From positions 310,001 through 374,000 of the forward strand of contig NZ_SLXN01000004.1 in assembly GCF_004345855.1 (NCBI RefSeq): a stretch of DNA of 64,000 nt. The letters are read 5' to 3'. This document shows positions 52,358 through 61,686 of this stretch, piece after piece; within the stretch, counting starts at the first letter, position 1; each line of letters opens with the position of its first letter. The notes under the pieces were generated by a model. It ran no database searches. It saw nothing but the letters and a program-made list of their open reading frames with translations, and was not told where the DNA came from. This DNA comes from Sphingomonas sp. BK235 (lineage in GTDB: Bacteria; Pseudomonadota; Alphaproteobacteria; Sphingomonadales; Sphingomonadaceae). Made by a program: the position numbers and the translations under genes.

Positions 52358-54958
52358 CTACGTCTTCGCCGCGGCCTTCTTCGCGGGCGCCTTCTTCGCC
52401 GCCACCTTCTTCGCCGCCACCTTCTTCGCCGGCGCCTTCGCCGCGCCCGCTTCCGCCTTCGCCGCCACCTTCTTCGCCGGCGCCTTCTTCTTGGCCGGCT
52501 TCTTCGCCGGTGCCGCGGCGGCGCGTGCGTCGATCAGCTGCGCTGCCTCCTCCAGCGTGAGCTGATCGGGCGCGATCGTCTTGGGCAAGGTCGCATTGGT
52601 GGTGCCGTCGGTCACGTACGGCCCGTAGCGCCCTTCCATCAGCCGCAGCTCGGCCTCGGTGCGCGGGTGCGCGCCCAGCACCTTGAGCGGCGCGCGCGCC
52701 GCGCCGCGCTGCGGCCGCCCGCCGCCCGCCGCCGCCTCGGCGAGCTTCACCACCGCGGCGTTCATGCCGGTCTCGAACACCTCGGCGGTCGACTGCAGCC
52801 GCGCGTATTTGCCCTCGTGGACCAGATAGGGGCCGTAGCGCCCGATGCTGGCGGCGATGTCCTTGCCCGTCTCGGGGTGCTGGCCGATCACGCGCGGCAG
52901 GTGGAGCAATTTGAGCGCCATCTCCAGGTCGAGCTCGCCGATATCCTTGGGGATGGAGGCGCGCTTGGCATCCTTGCCGTCGCCGAGCTGGATGTACGGG
53001 CCGAACCGCCCCGACTTGCGCTCGACCGGCAGCCCCGTCTCGGGATCGTGGCCGAGCTGCTCGGGCGCGGCGTCCTCGCCCGCCTCGCCGCCCTGCGCGA
53101 AGCGGCGGGTGTATTTGCACTCGGGATAGTTGCTGCACGCGATGAACGCGCCGAACTTGCCGCCGCGCAGCGCCAGGCTGCCGACATGGCACGCCGGGCA
53201 CAGCCGCGGGTCGGTGCCGTCGGCCTTGTCGGGAAAGAGATAGGGCGCGAGGAACTGGTCGAGCTGCGCGGTGACCTCGCTCGGCTTCTGCTCCATCACC
53301 TCGGCGGTGCGCGGCTTGAAATCGCGCCAGAACGCCTCGAGCACCGCCTGCCACTGCGCGCGCCCGCCCGAGACGTCGTCGAGCTCTTCTTCCAGCCCGG
53401 CGGTATAGTCGTAGCCGACATAGCGCTCGAAGAAGCGCTCGAGGAAGGCGGTCACCAGCCGGCCGCTCTCCTCGGCGAAGAAGCGGTTCTTCTCGACGCG
53501 GACATAGGCGCGGTCCTTGAGCGTCTTGATGATCGAGGCATAGGTCGAGGGCCGGCCGATCCCCAGCTCCTCCATCCGCTTGACCAGCGACGCCTCGGAG
53601 AAGCGCGGCGGCGGCTGGGTGAAATGCTGCTCGGCGTCGACGCCCTTCTTGGCGGGCGAGTCGCCCTCGCGCAGCCGCGGCAGGCGCTTCGCGTCCTCGT
53701 CCTGGCTGTCGTCCTGGCCTTCCTCGTAGAGCGCGAGATAGCCGGGGAAGAGCACCACCTGCCCGGTGGCGCGCAGCACGTGGCGGCCGGTGCCGTCGGC
53801 CAGCTCCACCGTGGTGCGCTCCATCCGCGCCGAGGCCATCTGGCTCGCGAGCGCGCGCTTCCACACCAGATCGTACAGCCGAGCGTGGTCGCCCGAGCCG
53901 ACGCGGTCGCGCGAGAAGTCAGTCGGGCGGATCGCCTCGTGCGCTTCCTGCGCGTTCTTCGCCTTGGTCTGGTACATGCGCGGCTTGTCGGGGACATAGC
54001 CGCCGTCGTAGCGCTGCGCGATCGCGGCGCGCGCGGCCGAGATGGCGCTGCCGTCCATCTGCACGCCGTCGGTCCGCATATAGGTGATCGCGCCGTCCTC
54101 GTAGAGTTGCTGCGCGATCCGCATCGTATGGTCGGCGGAGAAGCCGAGCTTGCGCGCCGCCTCCTGCTGCAGCGTCGAGGTGGTGAAGGGCGGCGGCGGG
54201 TTGCGCGTCGCCGGCTTGGTCTCGACCGACTCGACCGCGAACCGCCCCGCCTCGACGTCGGCCTTGGCGCGCAGCGCGTCGCCCTCGTTGCCGATCGAGA
54301 GCCGGTCGAGCTTTTTGCCCTCCCATTGCACCAGCCGCGCGACGAAGGGCGTCCCGTCCTGCTCGAGGTTCGCCGTGACCGACCAATATTCCTGCGCGCG
54401 GAAAGCCTCGATCTCGCGCTCGCGCGAGACGATCAGCCGCAGCGCGACCGACTGGACCCGCCCCGCCGACTTGGCGCCGGGCAGCTTGCGCCACAGCACC
54501 GGCGAGAGCGTGAAGCCGACGAGATAGTCGAGCGCGCGGCGCGCGCGATAGGCGTCGATCAGGTCGGTATCGAGCTGGCGCGGGTTGGCCATCGCCTGCG
54601 TCACCGCCGGCTTGGTGATGGCGTTGAAGGTGACGCGCTGGACGTCCTTGGGCAGCGCCTTGCGCTTGGCCAGCACCTCCTGGACGTGCCACGAGATCGC
54701 CTCGCCCTCGCGATCGGGGTCGGTGGCGAGGATCAGCCGGTCGGCGCCCTTGGCGAGATCGGCGATCGCCTTGAGCTGCTTGGCCTTGTCCGCGTAATTC
54801 TCCCATTCCATCGCGAACCCCTCGTCGGGATTCACCGACCCGTCGCGCGGCGGCAGGTCGCGGATGTGGCCGTAGCTCGCGAGCACGCGATAGTCGGAGC
54901 CCAGATACTTTTCGATGGTCTTCGCCTTGGCGGGCGATTCGACGATGACGAGCTGCAT
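52358..54958 (-). CDS. topA: DNA topoisomerase I
   Basis: Type IA topoisomerase of 866 residues relaxing negative supercoils. The Toprim domain is at 1-115 (VIVESPAKAKTI; ATDPDREGEAISWH). The nucleophile is Tyr293 in ITYMRTDGVQ. One four-cysteine zinc finger remains (CPACHVGSLALRGGKFGAFI then CSNYPEC), followed by several zinc-less C-terminal repeats (GRFGPYIQLG, GRYGPYLVHEG, GRYGPYVTDG). The tail, from about residue 815, is a run of AKK-type Lys/Ala/Pro repeats like histone H1. The ATG at 54958 is used; a longer frame adds an unlikely leader. In many relatives dprA is adjacent; here a receptor gene intervenes. Confidence 0.96.
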   Translation of the reverse strand: MQLVIVESPAKAKTIEKYLGSDYRVLASYGHIRDLPPRDGSVNPDEGFAMEWENYADKAKQLKAIADLAKGADRLILATDPDREGEAISWHVQEVLAKRKALPKDVQRVTFNAITKPAVTQAMANPRQLDTDLIDAYRARRALDYLVGFTLSPVLWRKLPGAKSAGRVQSVALRLIVSREREIEAFRAQEYWSVTANLEQDGTPFVARLVQWEGKKLDRLSIGNEGDALRAKADVEAGRFAVESVETKPATRNPPPPFTTSTLQQEAARKLGFSADHTMRIAQQLYEDGAITYMRTDGVQMDGSAISAARAAIAQRYDGGYVPDKPRMYQTKAKNAQEAHEAIRPTDFSRDRVGSGDHARLYDLVWKRALASQMASARMERTTVELADGTGRHVLRATGQVVLFPGYLALYEEGQDDSQDEDAKRLPRLREGDSPAKKGVDAEQHFTQPPPRFSEASLVKRMEELGIGRPSTYASIIKTLKDRAYVRVEKNRFFAEESGRLVTAFLERFFERYVGYDYTAGLEEELDDVSGGRAQWQAVLEAFWRDFKPRTAEVMEQKPSEVTAQLDQFLAPYLFPDKADGTDPRLCPACHVGSLALRGGKFGAFIACSNYPECKYTRRFAQGGEAGEDAAPEQLGHDPETGLPVERKSGRFGPYIQLGDGKDAKRASIPKDIGELDLEMALKLLHLPRVIGQHPETGKDIAASIGRYGPYLVHEGKYARLQSTAEVFETGMNAAVVKLAEAAAGGGRPQRGAARAPLKVLGAHPRTEAELRLMEGRYGPYVTDGTTNATLPKTIAPDQLTLEEAAQLIDARAAAAPAKKPAKKKAPAKKVAAKAEAGAAKAPAKKVAAKKVAAKKAPAKKAAAKT

Positions 54959-55086
54959 AAGCGGTCGGTAGCGGTCCTTACGTGTACGCGCGAGGGTGGG
55001 TGGCCGGAGCGGGCACGTCAAGCGAGGGCGGCGCGCGGAGTCCCCCGGCGACGTCCTACGGTAAAGGCGAGAGGAACCAATTACTG

Positions 55087-55103
55087 CTATTGACTCGCAT
55101 TAG
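55087..55103 (+). promoter_or_regulatory. Putative iron-responsive (Fur-type) site upstream of the siderophore receptor
   Basis: The sequence CTATTGACTCGCATTAG forms an imperfect palindrome (CTAnTG - 5 bases - CAnTAG) 46 bases before the receptor start. The TCGCATTAG half resembles Fur-box halves I recall from alphaproteobacterial iron-uptake genes. It also contains a TTGACT that could serve as a -35 element. Assignment to Fur is inference from the type of gene downstream. Confidence 0.35.
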
Positions 55104-55148
55104 TGCTTCTACGCATCGCCTTACGCCTCGACGATGGGGGGCAAGGTG

Positions 55149-57227
55149 ATGACACGACAGGGCACGGCAGCTTGGATCGGCATGGCCATGGCGACACTCG
55201 CCACCGCGTCCGCGACGGCGCAGGAACGCGCCGAGCACGATGCGGCGCGGACCGACGTCGTGGTCACCGCGCACGACGGCGGCCAGTCGTCGGTGACCGC
55301 GGACGGCGCGCTCGGCGCGCGCGTGCTGCTCGATACGCCCTTCTCGCAGACGGTCGTCACGCGCGACGACATCGATCGCCGCCAGGTGATGACGGTCGGG
55401 CAGATCTTCCTCGACGATCCCTCCGTCTTCTCCGCCGCGGTCAACGGCACCACCAATTGGTGGGGGCCGCAGATCCGCGGGTTGCCGGTGCAGAACATGT
55501 TCGTCGACGACGTGCCGCTCCAGCTCAGCTGGGGCGGCGAGTTCCCGATCGAATCGGTCGACCGGGTCGAGGCGCTGAAGGGCCTGAGCGGTTTCATGTA
55601 CGGCTTCGGCACCCCCGGCGGCGTCTTCAGCTATCGTACCAAGCGGCCGACCGCCGAGCCGCTGCTGTCGACCGAGATCGTGTGGCGTTCGCCGCGCGCG
55701 GGTATCGCGCGGATCGACTCGGGCGGGCCGATCGCGGGCGAGGCGCTGGGCTATCGGCTCAACCTCGCGCGCGAGGCCGGCGTCCTGTACAATCGTGCGC
55801 GGCCGGCGCGCCTGCTGGTCGCGCCGGCGCTGGCAGGGCAGCTGTCGCCGTCGATCCGCTGGCACGCGACCGCCACCTACGAGCACGCCGACCTGCGCGA
55901 TCAGCCGGTCTATCTCTATATGGACGATTTCGCCGGTGCCGCGCTGCCCGCACCGCGCGCCCGGTACGAACACCTGAGCATCGCCGGCAGCTTCTATCGC
56001 ACCAAGACGCTGGTGGCCTCCTCCGGGCTGGACTGGCAGCTCGCGCGCGACTGGTCGCTCGGTCTGACCTACGGCTATACCAGCAAGATCCACGTCTCGC
56101 GGCGCGTCTACGGCGACCTGCGGAACGAGGCGGGCGACTATCGCGGCCATCTGTTCGTCTTCACGGGGAGCGACCGGTTTCACTTCGCCCAGGCGCTGCT
56201 GCAGGGTGAGGCGCGCACCGGTCCGTTCGGCCATCATCTCGTCGCGGGCGCGTCGGCGACGATCGACCTCTACCAGCTCGCCGGCCGGTACGAACCGCAC
56301 AGCTTCGACGGCAATCTGGGCCGCACACCCGATTACCACGTCCCGCGCGGCCCGCTGGGCGTCTTCGTGACCGAACATTATCGCGAGCCCCAGGCCGGAC
56401 AGTTCCTCAGCGACACGATCGATCTCGACGAGCGTTACCGGTTGCTGGCGGGGGTTCGCCGCACGGTCGACCGGCAGGTCTATGGCGCCTCCCCCGTGCC
56501 GATCCGGTCCAGCGCGCTCACCCCGACGGTCGCGCTGATCTACAAGCCCAGGCCGTTCGCGACGCTCTACGCCAGCTATGTCCAGTCGCTCGAGGCGGGC
56601 GGGCGCGTGCCCGAGGACTATGCCAATGGCGGCACGGTGCTGCCCGCGACGGTCAGCACGCAGCGCGAGATCGGGGTCAAATATGATCACGCGGCGGTGG
56701 AGCTCACCGGCGCGCTCTTCCGGGTCGCGCGCGCGGCGGTGATCGACCGGCGCGAGGCGGGGCAGCGCTATCAGACGCAGGATGGCCTCACCCTCTACAA
56801 AGGCGCCGAGGCGATCGCTCGCTACGCGATCGACGCGCGCTGGCGCCTCGGCCTCGGGCTGCTCCACCTCGATCCGCGCTACCGCCGGGTCTCGCCCGAC
56901 AATGCCGCGATCGCGGGTCACGTACCGATGCAGGTGGCGCGATGGCAGGCGACCGGCAGCGTCGACTGGGAGGTCGCCGGGCTGCCCGGACTGAGCCTGC
57001 ACGGCAACCTGCGCTATGCCGGCAAGGCGCCGATCACCGACGCCGACCGGGTCTACACGCCCGCCAGCACGCTCGCCTATCTCGGCGGCCGCTACGAGAC
57101 GCGGCTCGGCGATCGCCGGCTCTTGCTCAGCGCCAACGTCAACAACGTGTTCGATCACGCTTATTGGTCGACCAACGACATCGGCGAGCGCCGCAACGGG
57201 GTGATCGGCGCCACCTTGTTCTGGTAG
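55149..57227 (+). CDS. TonB-dependent siderophore receptor
   Basis: A 692-residue outer-membrane receptor of the FhuA/FpvA-like siderophore class. A signal peptide (about 1-24) is followed by RTDVVVTAHDGG as TonB box. The plug has PFSQTVVTRDDIDRR, QIRGLPVQNMFVDDVPL and VEALKGLSGFMYGFGTPGGVF. The barrel includes the late NVNNVFDHAYWS motif and ends in GVIGATLFW. It lacks a STN domain, so it should not signal to a sigma factor. Starts at 55134 and 55149 are both possible; the second sits behind AAGGTG and gives a cleaner signal peptide. It lies between topA and dprA on the opposite strand and has a possible Fur site upstream. Confidence 0.9.
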   Translation: MTRQGTAAWIGMAMATLATASATAQERAEHDAARTDVVVTAHDGGQSSVTADGALGARVLLDTPFSQTVVTRDDIDRRQVMTVGQIFLDDPSVFSAAVNGTTNWWGPQIRGLPVQNMFVDDVPLQLSWGGEFPIESVDRVEALKGLSGFMYGFGTPGGVFSYRTKRPTAEPLLSTEIVWRSPRAGIARIDSGGPIAGEALGYRLNLAREAGVLYNRARPARLLVAPALAGQLSPSIRWHATATYEHADLRDQPVYLYMDDFAGAALPAPRARYEHLSIAGSFYRTKTLVASSGLDWQLARDWSLGLTYGYTSKIHVSRRVYGDLRNEAGDYRGHLFVFTGSDRFHFAQALLQGEARTGPFGHHLVAGASATIDLYQLAGRYEPHSFDGNLGRTPDYHVPRGPLGVFVTEHYREPQAGQFLSDTIDLDERYRLLAGVRRTVDRQVYGASPVPIRSSALTPTVALIYKPRPFATLYASYVQSLEAGGRVPEDYANGGTVLPATVSTQREIGVKYDHAAVELTGALFRVARAAVIDRREAGQRYQTQDGLTLYKGAEAIARYAIDARWRLGLGLLHLDPRYRRVSPDNAAIAGHVPMQVARWQATGSVDWEVAGLPGLSLHGNLRYAGKAPITDADRVYTPASTLAYLGGRYETRLGDRRLLLSANVNNVFDHAYWSTNDIGERRNGVIGATLFW

Positions 57228-57251
57228 GCGCCCCTGCTCACCCGACGCCGC

Positions 57252-58361
57252 TCACCCGACGCGGCTCACCTGGCCGCCTGGGTGGCGGTCGATCCGGCCG
57301 GCCAGCTCGAGCTCGAGCAGCACGTCCTGCACCAGCGCCGCCGGAAGCGCGCTCTGGCGCACCAGCTCGTCGATCGCCACCGGCGCCGCACCGAGCAGCG
57401 CCAGCACGTGCGCGCGATCGCGCGCGTCGTGGAGCGGCGCGGGCGCGTCGTGCGGCGCCGGCCCGTCGGGCGCGGTCCAGTGCGTCCCGCCCGCGCGCAC
57501 CAGCCGCGGGTCGAGCGGACGCAGCAGCTCGAGCACGTCCTCGGCCGATTGCACCAGCGTCGCGCCGTCGCGGATCAGCGCGTTGCAGCCGCGCGCGCGG
57601 GGATCGCTCGGATGGCCGGGCACCGCCATCACCTCGCGCCCCTGCTCGCCCGCGAGCCGGGCGCTGATCAGCGAGCCCGAGCGCGGCGCCGCCTCCACCA
57701 CCAGCGTGCCCAGCGCGAGCCCGGTCACCACGCGGTTGCGATAGGGGAACAGCCGCGCGCGCGGCTCGGTGCCCGGCGGCATCTCGGCGAGCAACAGCCC
57801 CTCGCGCGCGATCCGCTCCTGCAGCCCGGCGTGCTCGGGCGGATAGGCGACGTCGATCCCGCCGGCCACCACCCCGATCGTCGCGGGCAGCGCGCCCCCA
57901 TGCGCCGCGGCGTCGACGCCGCGCGCCAGCCCCGACACCACGCTGGCGCCCGCCGCGGCGAGATCGTGCGCCAGCTCGCGCGCGAAGCGACAGGCCGCGG
58001 CCGAGGCGTTGCGCGCGCCGACGATCGCGACGCTGGTGCGCGCCGCCAGCGCGAGGTCGCCGCGCAGCGTCAGCACCGCGGGCGAATCGTCGAGCGCGGC
58101 GAGCAGCGCGGGATAATCGGGATCGCCGAGCATCAGGTGGCGCGCGCCCAGCCGCGCCACCCAGGCGCGCTCGCGCTCGATCGCGGCGAGCGGCGGCACC
58201 GCGGGGGCGCGCCCGCCGCCGCGCCGCGCCAGATCGGGCAGCGCGTCGATCGCGCGTTGCGCCGAGCCGAACCGCGCCAGCAGCTGGCGATAGCTCACCG
58301 GGCCGATCGAGGGCGTGCGGATCAGCCTTAGCCGCGCCGCGCGTTCCGCCTCGTCGCGCAC
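57252..58361 (-). CDS. dprA: DNA processing protein DprA
   Basis: A 369-residue single-strand DNA-binding RecA loader for natural transformation and recombination. The Rossmann core has VAIVGARNASAAACRFARELA, VSGLARGVDAAAHGGAL, FPYRNRVVTGLALGTLVVEAAPRSGSLISARLA and VMAVPGHPSDPRARGCNALIRDGA, all family marks. A C-terminal winged-helix (about 300-365) is retained. The start is GTG at 58361, 12 bases after the plsY stop, so plsY-dprA is an operon. A short direct repeat CTCACCCGACGC occurs twice around the stop. Confidence 0.95.
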   Translation of the reverse strand: MRDEAERAARLRLIRTPSIGPVSYRQLLARFGSAQRAIDALPDLARRGGGRAPAVPPLAAIERERAWVARLGARHLMLGDPDYPALLAALDDSPAVLTLRGDLALAARTSVAIVGARNASAAACRFARELAHDLAAAGASVVSGLARGVDAAAHGGALPATIGVVAGGIDVAYPPEHAGLQERIAREGLLLAEMPPGTEPRARLFPYRNRVVTGLALGTLVVEAAPRSGSLISARLAGEQGREVMAVPGHPSDPRARGCNALIRDGATLVQSAEDVLELLRPLDPRLVRAGGTHWTAPDGPAPHDAPAPLHDARDRAHVLALLGAAPVAIDELVRQSALPAALVQDVLLELELAGRIDRHPGGQVSRVG

Positions 58362-58373
58362 GCGCGGTGCCTC

Positions 58374-59063
58374 TTATCCCCGCTCGGCGTCGGCGGGGGC
58401 GTCGGTAGGGGCGTCGGTGGGAGCAGGCGCGGGGCCGCCGCTCGACCGGCCGACGCGCGGCTCGGTGCCGTCGATCAGCCGCGCGATGTTCGCACGATGC
58501 TTCCACAGCACCAGCGCGGCCAGCCCCATCAGCAGCGGCACCAGATCGAACTCGCCCAGCACCGCGGCGGTGACCGGCGTGCTGATCGCCGCGGCCATCC
58601 CCGCCAGCGACGAGATCCGCAGCGCCGCGAGCAATCCCAGCCACAGCAAGGCGAACACCGCCCCCAGCGGCCAGTGGAGCGCCAGCGCCACGCCCATCAG
58701 CGTCGCCACGCCCTTGCCGCCGCGGAAGCGCAGCCACAGCGGATAGCAATGCCCCAGCATCGCCGCCGCCGCGGCATAAGGCTCGCCGCCGGGCAGCAGC
58801 CATCCCACGATCAGCACCGCCGCGGCACCCTTGGCGAGATCGAGCAGCAGCGTCGCCGCCGCCAGCCCCTTGCGGCCGGTGCGCAGCACGTTGGTGGCGC
58901 CGATATTGCCCGACCCGATCTGGCGCAGGTCGCCCGCGCCGAACGCGCGCGTCAGCAGCACGCCGAACGGGATCGAGCCCAGCAGATAGCCCAGCAGCAC
59001 CGCGGCCGCGGGCGACGTCCAGACGAGGTCGGCGGTCAGTGTCGGTCCCCCATTGCGGCCCAT
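58374..59063 (-). CDS. plsY: Glycerol-3-phosphate acyltransferase PlsY
   Basis: Acyl-phosphate-dependent acyltransferase starting phospholipid synthesis, about 229 residues with five membrane segments. The family motifs GYLLGSIPFGVLLTR, GSGNIGATNVLRTGRKG and HCYPLWLRFRGGKGVATLMG are present. KHRANIARLIDGTEPRVG ends the core, followed by an Ala/Pro/Asp-rich tail. The start is uncertain: ATG at 59063 is chosen, with another in-frame ATG at 59078. The first helix begins about residue 17. It is upstream of dprA and divergent from murI. Confidence 0.93.
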   Translation of the reverse strand: MGRNGGPTLTADLVWTSPAAAVLLGYLLGSIPFGVLLTRAFGAGDLRQIGSGNIGATNVLRTGRKGLAAATLLLDLAKGAAAVLIVGWLLPGGEPYAAAAAMLGHCYPLWLRFRGGKGVATLMGVALALHWPLGAVFALLWLGLLAALRISSLAGMAAAISTPVTAAVLGEFDLVPLLMGLAALVLWKHRANIARLIDGTEPRVGRSSGGPAPAPTDAPTDAPADAERG

Positions 59064-59147
59064 CCCTAGCCGAAACATTTCGGGTACGCCACCTCCTGCG
59101 CCGGCCGGCGTTGCCGGCATCGGGGAGAGATCGTAAGCGCGCGGTTG

Positions 59148-59930
59148 ATGAGCGATCCGCGACCGATCCTGTTCTTCGACTCGGGCGTCGGCGGCCTGTC
59201 GGTGGTGGCGCCGACGCGCGCGCTGCTGCCGCGCGCGCCGATCGTCTACGCCGCCGATTCGGCCGGCTTCCCTTATGGCACGCGGAGCGAGGCGGAGATC
59301 GCGGCCCGCGTCCCCGCGCTGCTCGGGCGGCTGGTCGAGCGCTATCGCCCGCGGCTGGCGGTGATCGCGTGCAACACCGCCTCGACGATCGCGCTCCCGG
59401 CGGTGCGCGCCGCGCTCGACGTGCCCGTGGTCGGCACCGTGCCCGCGATCAAGCCGGCGGCGGCGATGAGCGCCACGCGCGTGATCGGGGTGCTCGGCAC
59501 CGAGGCGACGGTGCGCCAGCCCTATGTCGACGACCTCGCCGCGCGCTTCGCGGGCGACTGCGTGGTGGTGCGCCACGGCTCCGCCACGCTGGTCGCGCTG
59601 GCCGAGGCCAAGCTGGCGGGCGAGCCGGTCGATCCCGCCGCGGTCGCCGGCGCGCTGGCGGGGCTGCTGGACCAGCCCGGCGGCGAGCGGATCGACGTGG
59701 TGGTCAACGCCTGCACGCATTTCCCGCTGCTGGGCGAGGAGCTCGCCGCGGCGGCGCCCGCGGGCGTGCGCTTCGTCGACGGCGGGCCGGGGATCGCGCG
59801 GCGGATCGAGTCGCTCACCGCGGGGCAGGACTGGGCGGCGGCGCCCGACGTTCTGGTGTTCACCCGGCTCGGCGAGCACGAGCGGCGCGTCGCCGCGAGG
59901 CTGGCGTTCGCGCGGGTGGAAGCGCTGTAA
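59148..59930 (+). CDS. murI: Glutamate racemase
   Basis: Makes D-glutamate for peptidoglycan; 260 residues, cofactor-independent. The N-terminal ILFFDSGVGGLSVV and AADSAGFPYGTRSE loops are conserved. The catalytic cysteines are in VIACNTASTIALP and VNACTHFPLL. The ATG at 59148 follows a TTG by one codon; TTG at 59145 would add one residue. It stands alone, divergent from plsY, and is followed by a 457-base gap containing a family A repeat and the hemA upstream region. Confidence 0.95.
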   Translation: MSDPRPILFFDSGVGGLSVVAPTRALLPRAPIVYAADSAGFPYGTRSEAEIAARVPALLGRLVERYRPRLAVIACNTASTIALPAVRAALDVPVVGTVPAIKPAAAMSATRVIGVLGTEATVRQPYVDDLAARFAGDCVVVRHGSATLVALAEAKLAGEPVDPAAVAGALAGLLDQPGGERIDVVVNACTHFPLLGEELAAAAPAGVRFVDGGPGIARRIESLTAGQDWAAAPDVLVFTRLGEHERRVAARLAFARVEAL

Positions 59931-60065
59931 CCTAGGCGGGCCGCGGGCGGAGGCGTGACGACCGGCTCGGCCGCGGGCCCATTCCCGTCTCTCTGTTCGT
60001 GGGCCTGCACCCGCCCTGTCTCCAGCCCTGCCGCTGCTTCGACCCTGGCCCAGGCCCGTGCCCTC

Positions 60066-60161
60066 CGTCATTCCCGCGGAGGCGGGAATCCAGACGCGCG
60101 GACCTGGCGACTTGAGCCGCGACGTCAGCGTGTCTGGATCCCCGCCTTCGCGGAGATGACG
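60066..60161 (+). repeat. Family A palindromic repeat, copy 11
   Basis: The left arm CGTCATTCCCGCGGAGGCGG from 60066 pairs with the right arm ending GCCTTCGCGGAGATGACG at 60161, with a few mismatches, closest to copy 2. It sits in the 59931-60387 gap. The following 140 bases are a purine-rich, degenerate GACGGNGGAGACG-like stretch with no gene. Confidence 0.8.
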
Positions 60162-60302
60162 GAGGGAGGAGGGGGAGACGGACGGCGGCGACGGAGAGAC
60201 GCGGCGACGGCGGAGAAGACGCGACGCCGAGCGCCACGACGTCCGTCGCCGCGCCGCCCCCTCACGCTGCGCCGCCACTTCCCTCTTGACCGGCGACAGG
60301 GG

Positions 60303-60319
60303 TGGGACAATTTGTCCCA
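60303..60319 (+). promoter_or_regulatory. Perfect 17-bp palindrome upstream of hemA
   Basis: TGGGACAATTTGTCCCA is an exact inverted repeat (8-bp arms, one central base) 68 bases before the hemA start. It overlaps a possible -35 TTGTCC with an ACATAG-like -10 about 17 bases on. This is a typical operator size and position. It does not match the Fnr/FixK box (TTGAT-N4-ATCAA) or the classical PpsR site. The regulator is unidentified. Confidence 0.55.
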
Positions 60320-60387
60320 GCGCTCGATCAGACATAGCGGCCTTATCCGCTGGCCATCGGGGGCGGAGGGGAGTAATCGCGGGCGCC

Positions 60388-61632
60388 ATGATCAGCGACA
60401 GCAGAGAGGCGCGCGGCGTCGACTACTCGCGCGTGTTCACGCAGGCGATCGATCGACTCCATGCCGAAGGGCGCTACCGCGTCTTCATCGACATCCTTCG
60501 CAACAAGGGCATGTTCCCCAACGCGCGCTGCTTCGCCGGGCACAACGGGCCGAAGCCGATCACGGTCTGGTGCTCCAACGACTATCTCGCCATGGGCCAG
60601 CATCCCAAGGTGATCGCGGCGATGGAGGAAGCGCTCCACGACGTCGGCGCGGGCTCGGGCGGCACGCGCAACATCGGCGGCAACACGCACTATCACATCG
60701 ATCTCGAGCATGAGCTCGCCGACCTGCACGGCAAGGAAGCGGCGCTGCTGTTCACCAGCGGCTATGTCTCCAACGAAGCGACGCTGTCGACTTTGGCCAA
60801 GGTGCTGCCCGGCTGCATCATCTACTCGGACGCGCTCAACCACGCCTCGATGATCGCGGGCATCCGCAACGCCGGGTGCGAGAAGCGCGTGTTCCGCCAC
60901 AACGATCTCGCGCACCTCGAGGAGTTGCTCGCCGCCGACGATCCCGCCGCGCCCAAGCTGATCGCGTTCGAGAGCGTCTATTCCATGGAGGGCGACGTCG
61001 CCCCCGTGGGCGCGATCTGCGACCTGGCGGACAAGTATAACGCGTTGACCTATCTCGACGAGGTCCATGCGGTCGGGATGTACGGCGCGCGCGGCGGCGG
61101 GATCAGCGAGCGCGACGGCGTGGCCGATCGGCTGACCATCATCGAGGGCACGCTGGGCAAGGCGTTCGGCGTGATGGGCGGCTATATCGCCGCCGACCGC
61201 ACCATCGTCGACGTGATCCGCTCCTACGCGCCGGGCTTCATCTTCACCACCTCGCTGTCGCCGGTGCTGGTGGCGGGCGTGCTGGCGAGCGTGCGCCACC
61301 TCAAGGCGTCGAGCGCGGAGCGCGACGGCCAGCAGGCCGCCGCCGCGGCGCTCAAGGCGATGCTGCGCGAGGCCGGGCTGCCGGTGATGCTGGGCGAGAC
61401 GCACATCGTGCCGGTGATGGTGGGCGATCCGGTCAAGGCCAAGAAGATCAGCGATATCCTGCTCGCCGAATATGGCGTGTACGTGCAGCCGATCAATTAC
61501 CCGACGGTGCCGCGCGGCACCGAGCGGCTGCGCTTCACGCCCGGCCCGGCGCACGACGAGGCGATGATGCGCGAGCTGACCGCGGCGCTGGTCGAGATCT
61601 GGGACCGGCTGGAGCTGCGCCTGGCGGCGTGA
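60388..61632 (+). CDS. hemA: 5-aminolevulinate synthase
   Basis: First step of haem synthesis by the C4 pathway, condensing glycine and succinyl-CoA with PLP; 414 residues. The N-terminal [26 protein letters not shown] is typical of alphaproteobacterial [43 protein letters not shown] and the PLP-lysine motif [15 protein letters not shown] follow. The ATG at 60388 gives a short leader before the conserved part; sequence further upstream is non-coding repeat. It has a striking palindrome in its promoter region and no linked haem genes in the window. Confidence 0.96.
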   Translation: MISDSREARGVDYSRVFTQAIDRLHAEGRYRVFIDILRNKGMFPNARCFAGHNGPKPITVWCSNDYLAMGQHPKVIAAMEEALHDVGAGSGGTRNIGGNTHYHIDLEHELADLHGKEAALLFTSGYVSNEATLSTLAKVLPGCIIYSDALNHASMIAGIRNAGCEKRVFRHNDLAHLEELLAADDPAAPKLIAFESVYSMEGDVAPVGAICDLADKYNALTYLDEVHAVGMYGARGGGISERDGVADRLTIIEGTLGKAFGVMGGYIAADRTIVDVIRSYAPGFIFTTSLSPVLVAGVLASVRHLKASSAERDGQQAAAAALKAMLREAGLPVMLGETHIVPVMVGDPVKAKKISDILLAEYGVYVQPINYPTVPRGTERLRFTPGPAHDEAMMRELTAALVEIWDRLELRLAA

Positions 61633-61686
61633 CGGGCGGACAGCGTCGGTCAGCTCGGGACGGCGGGGACCGTCGCACGATCCCGG

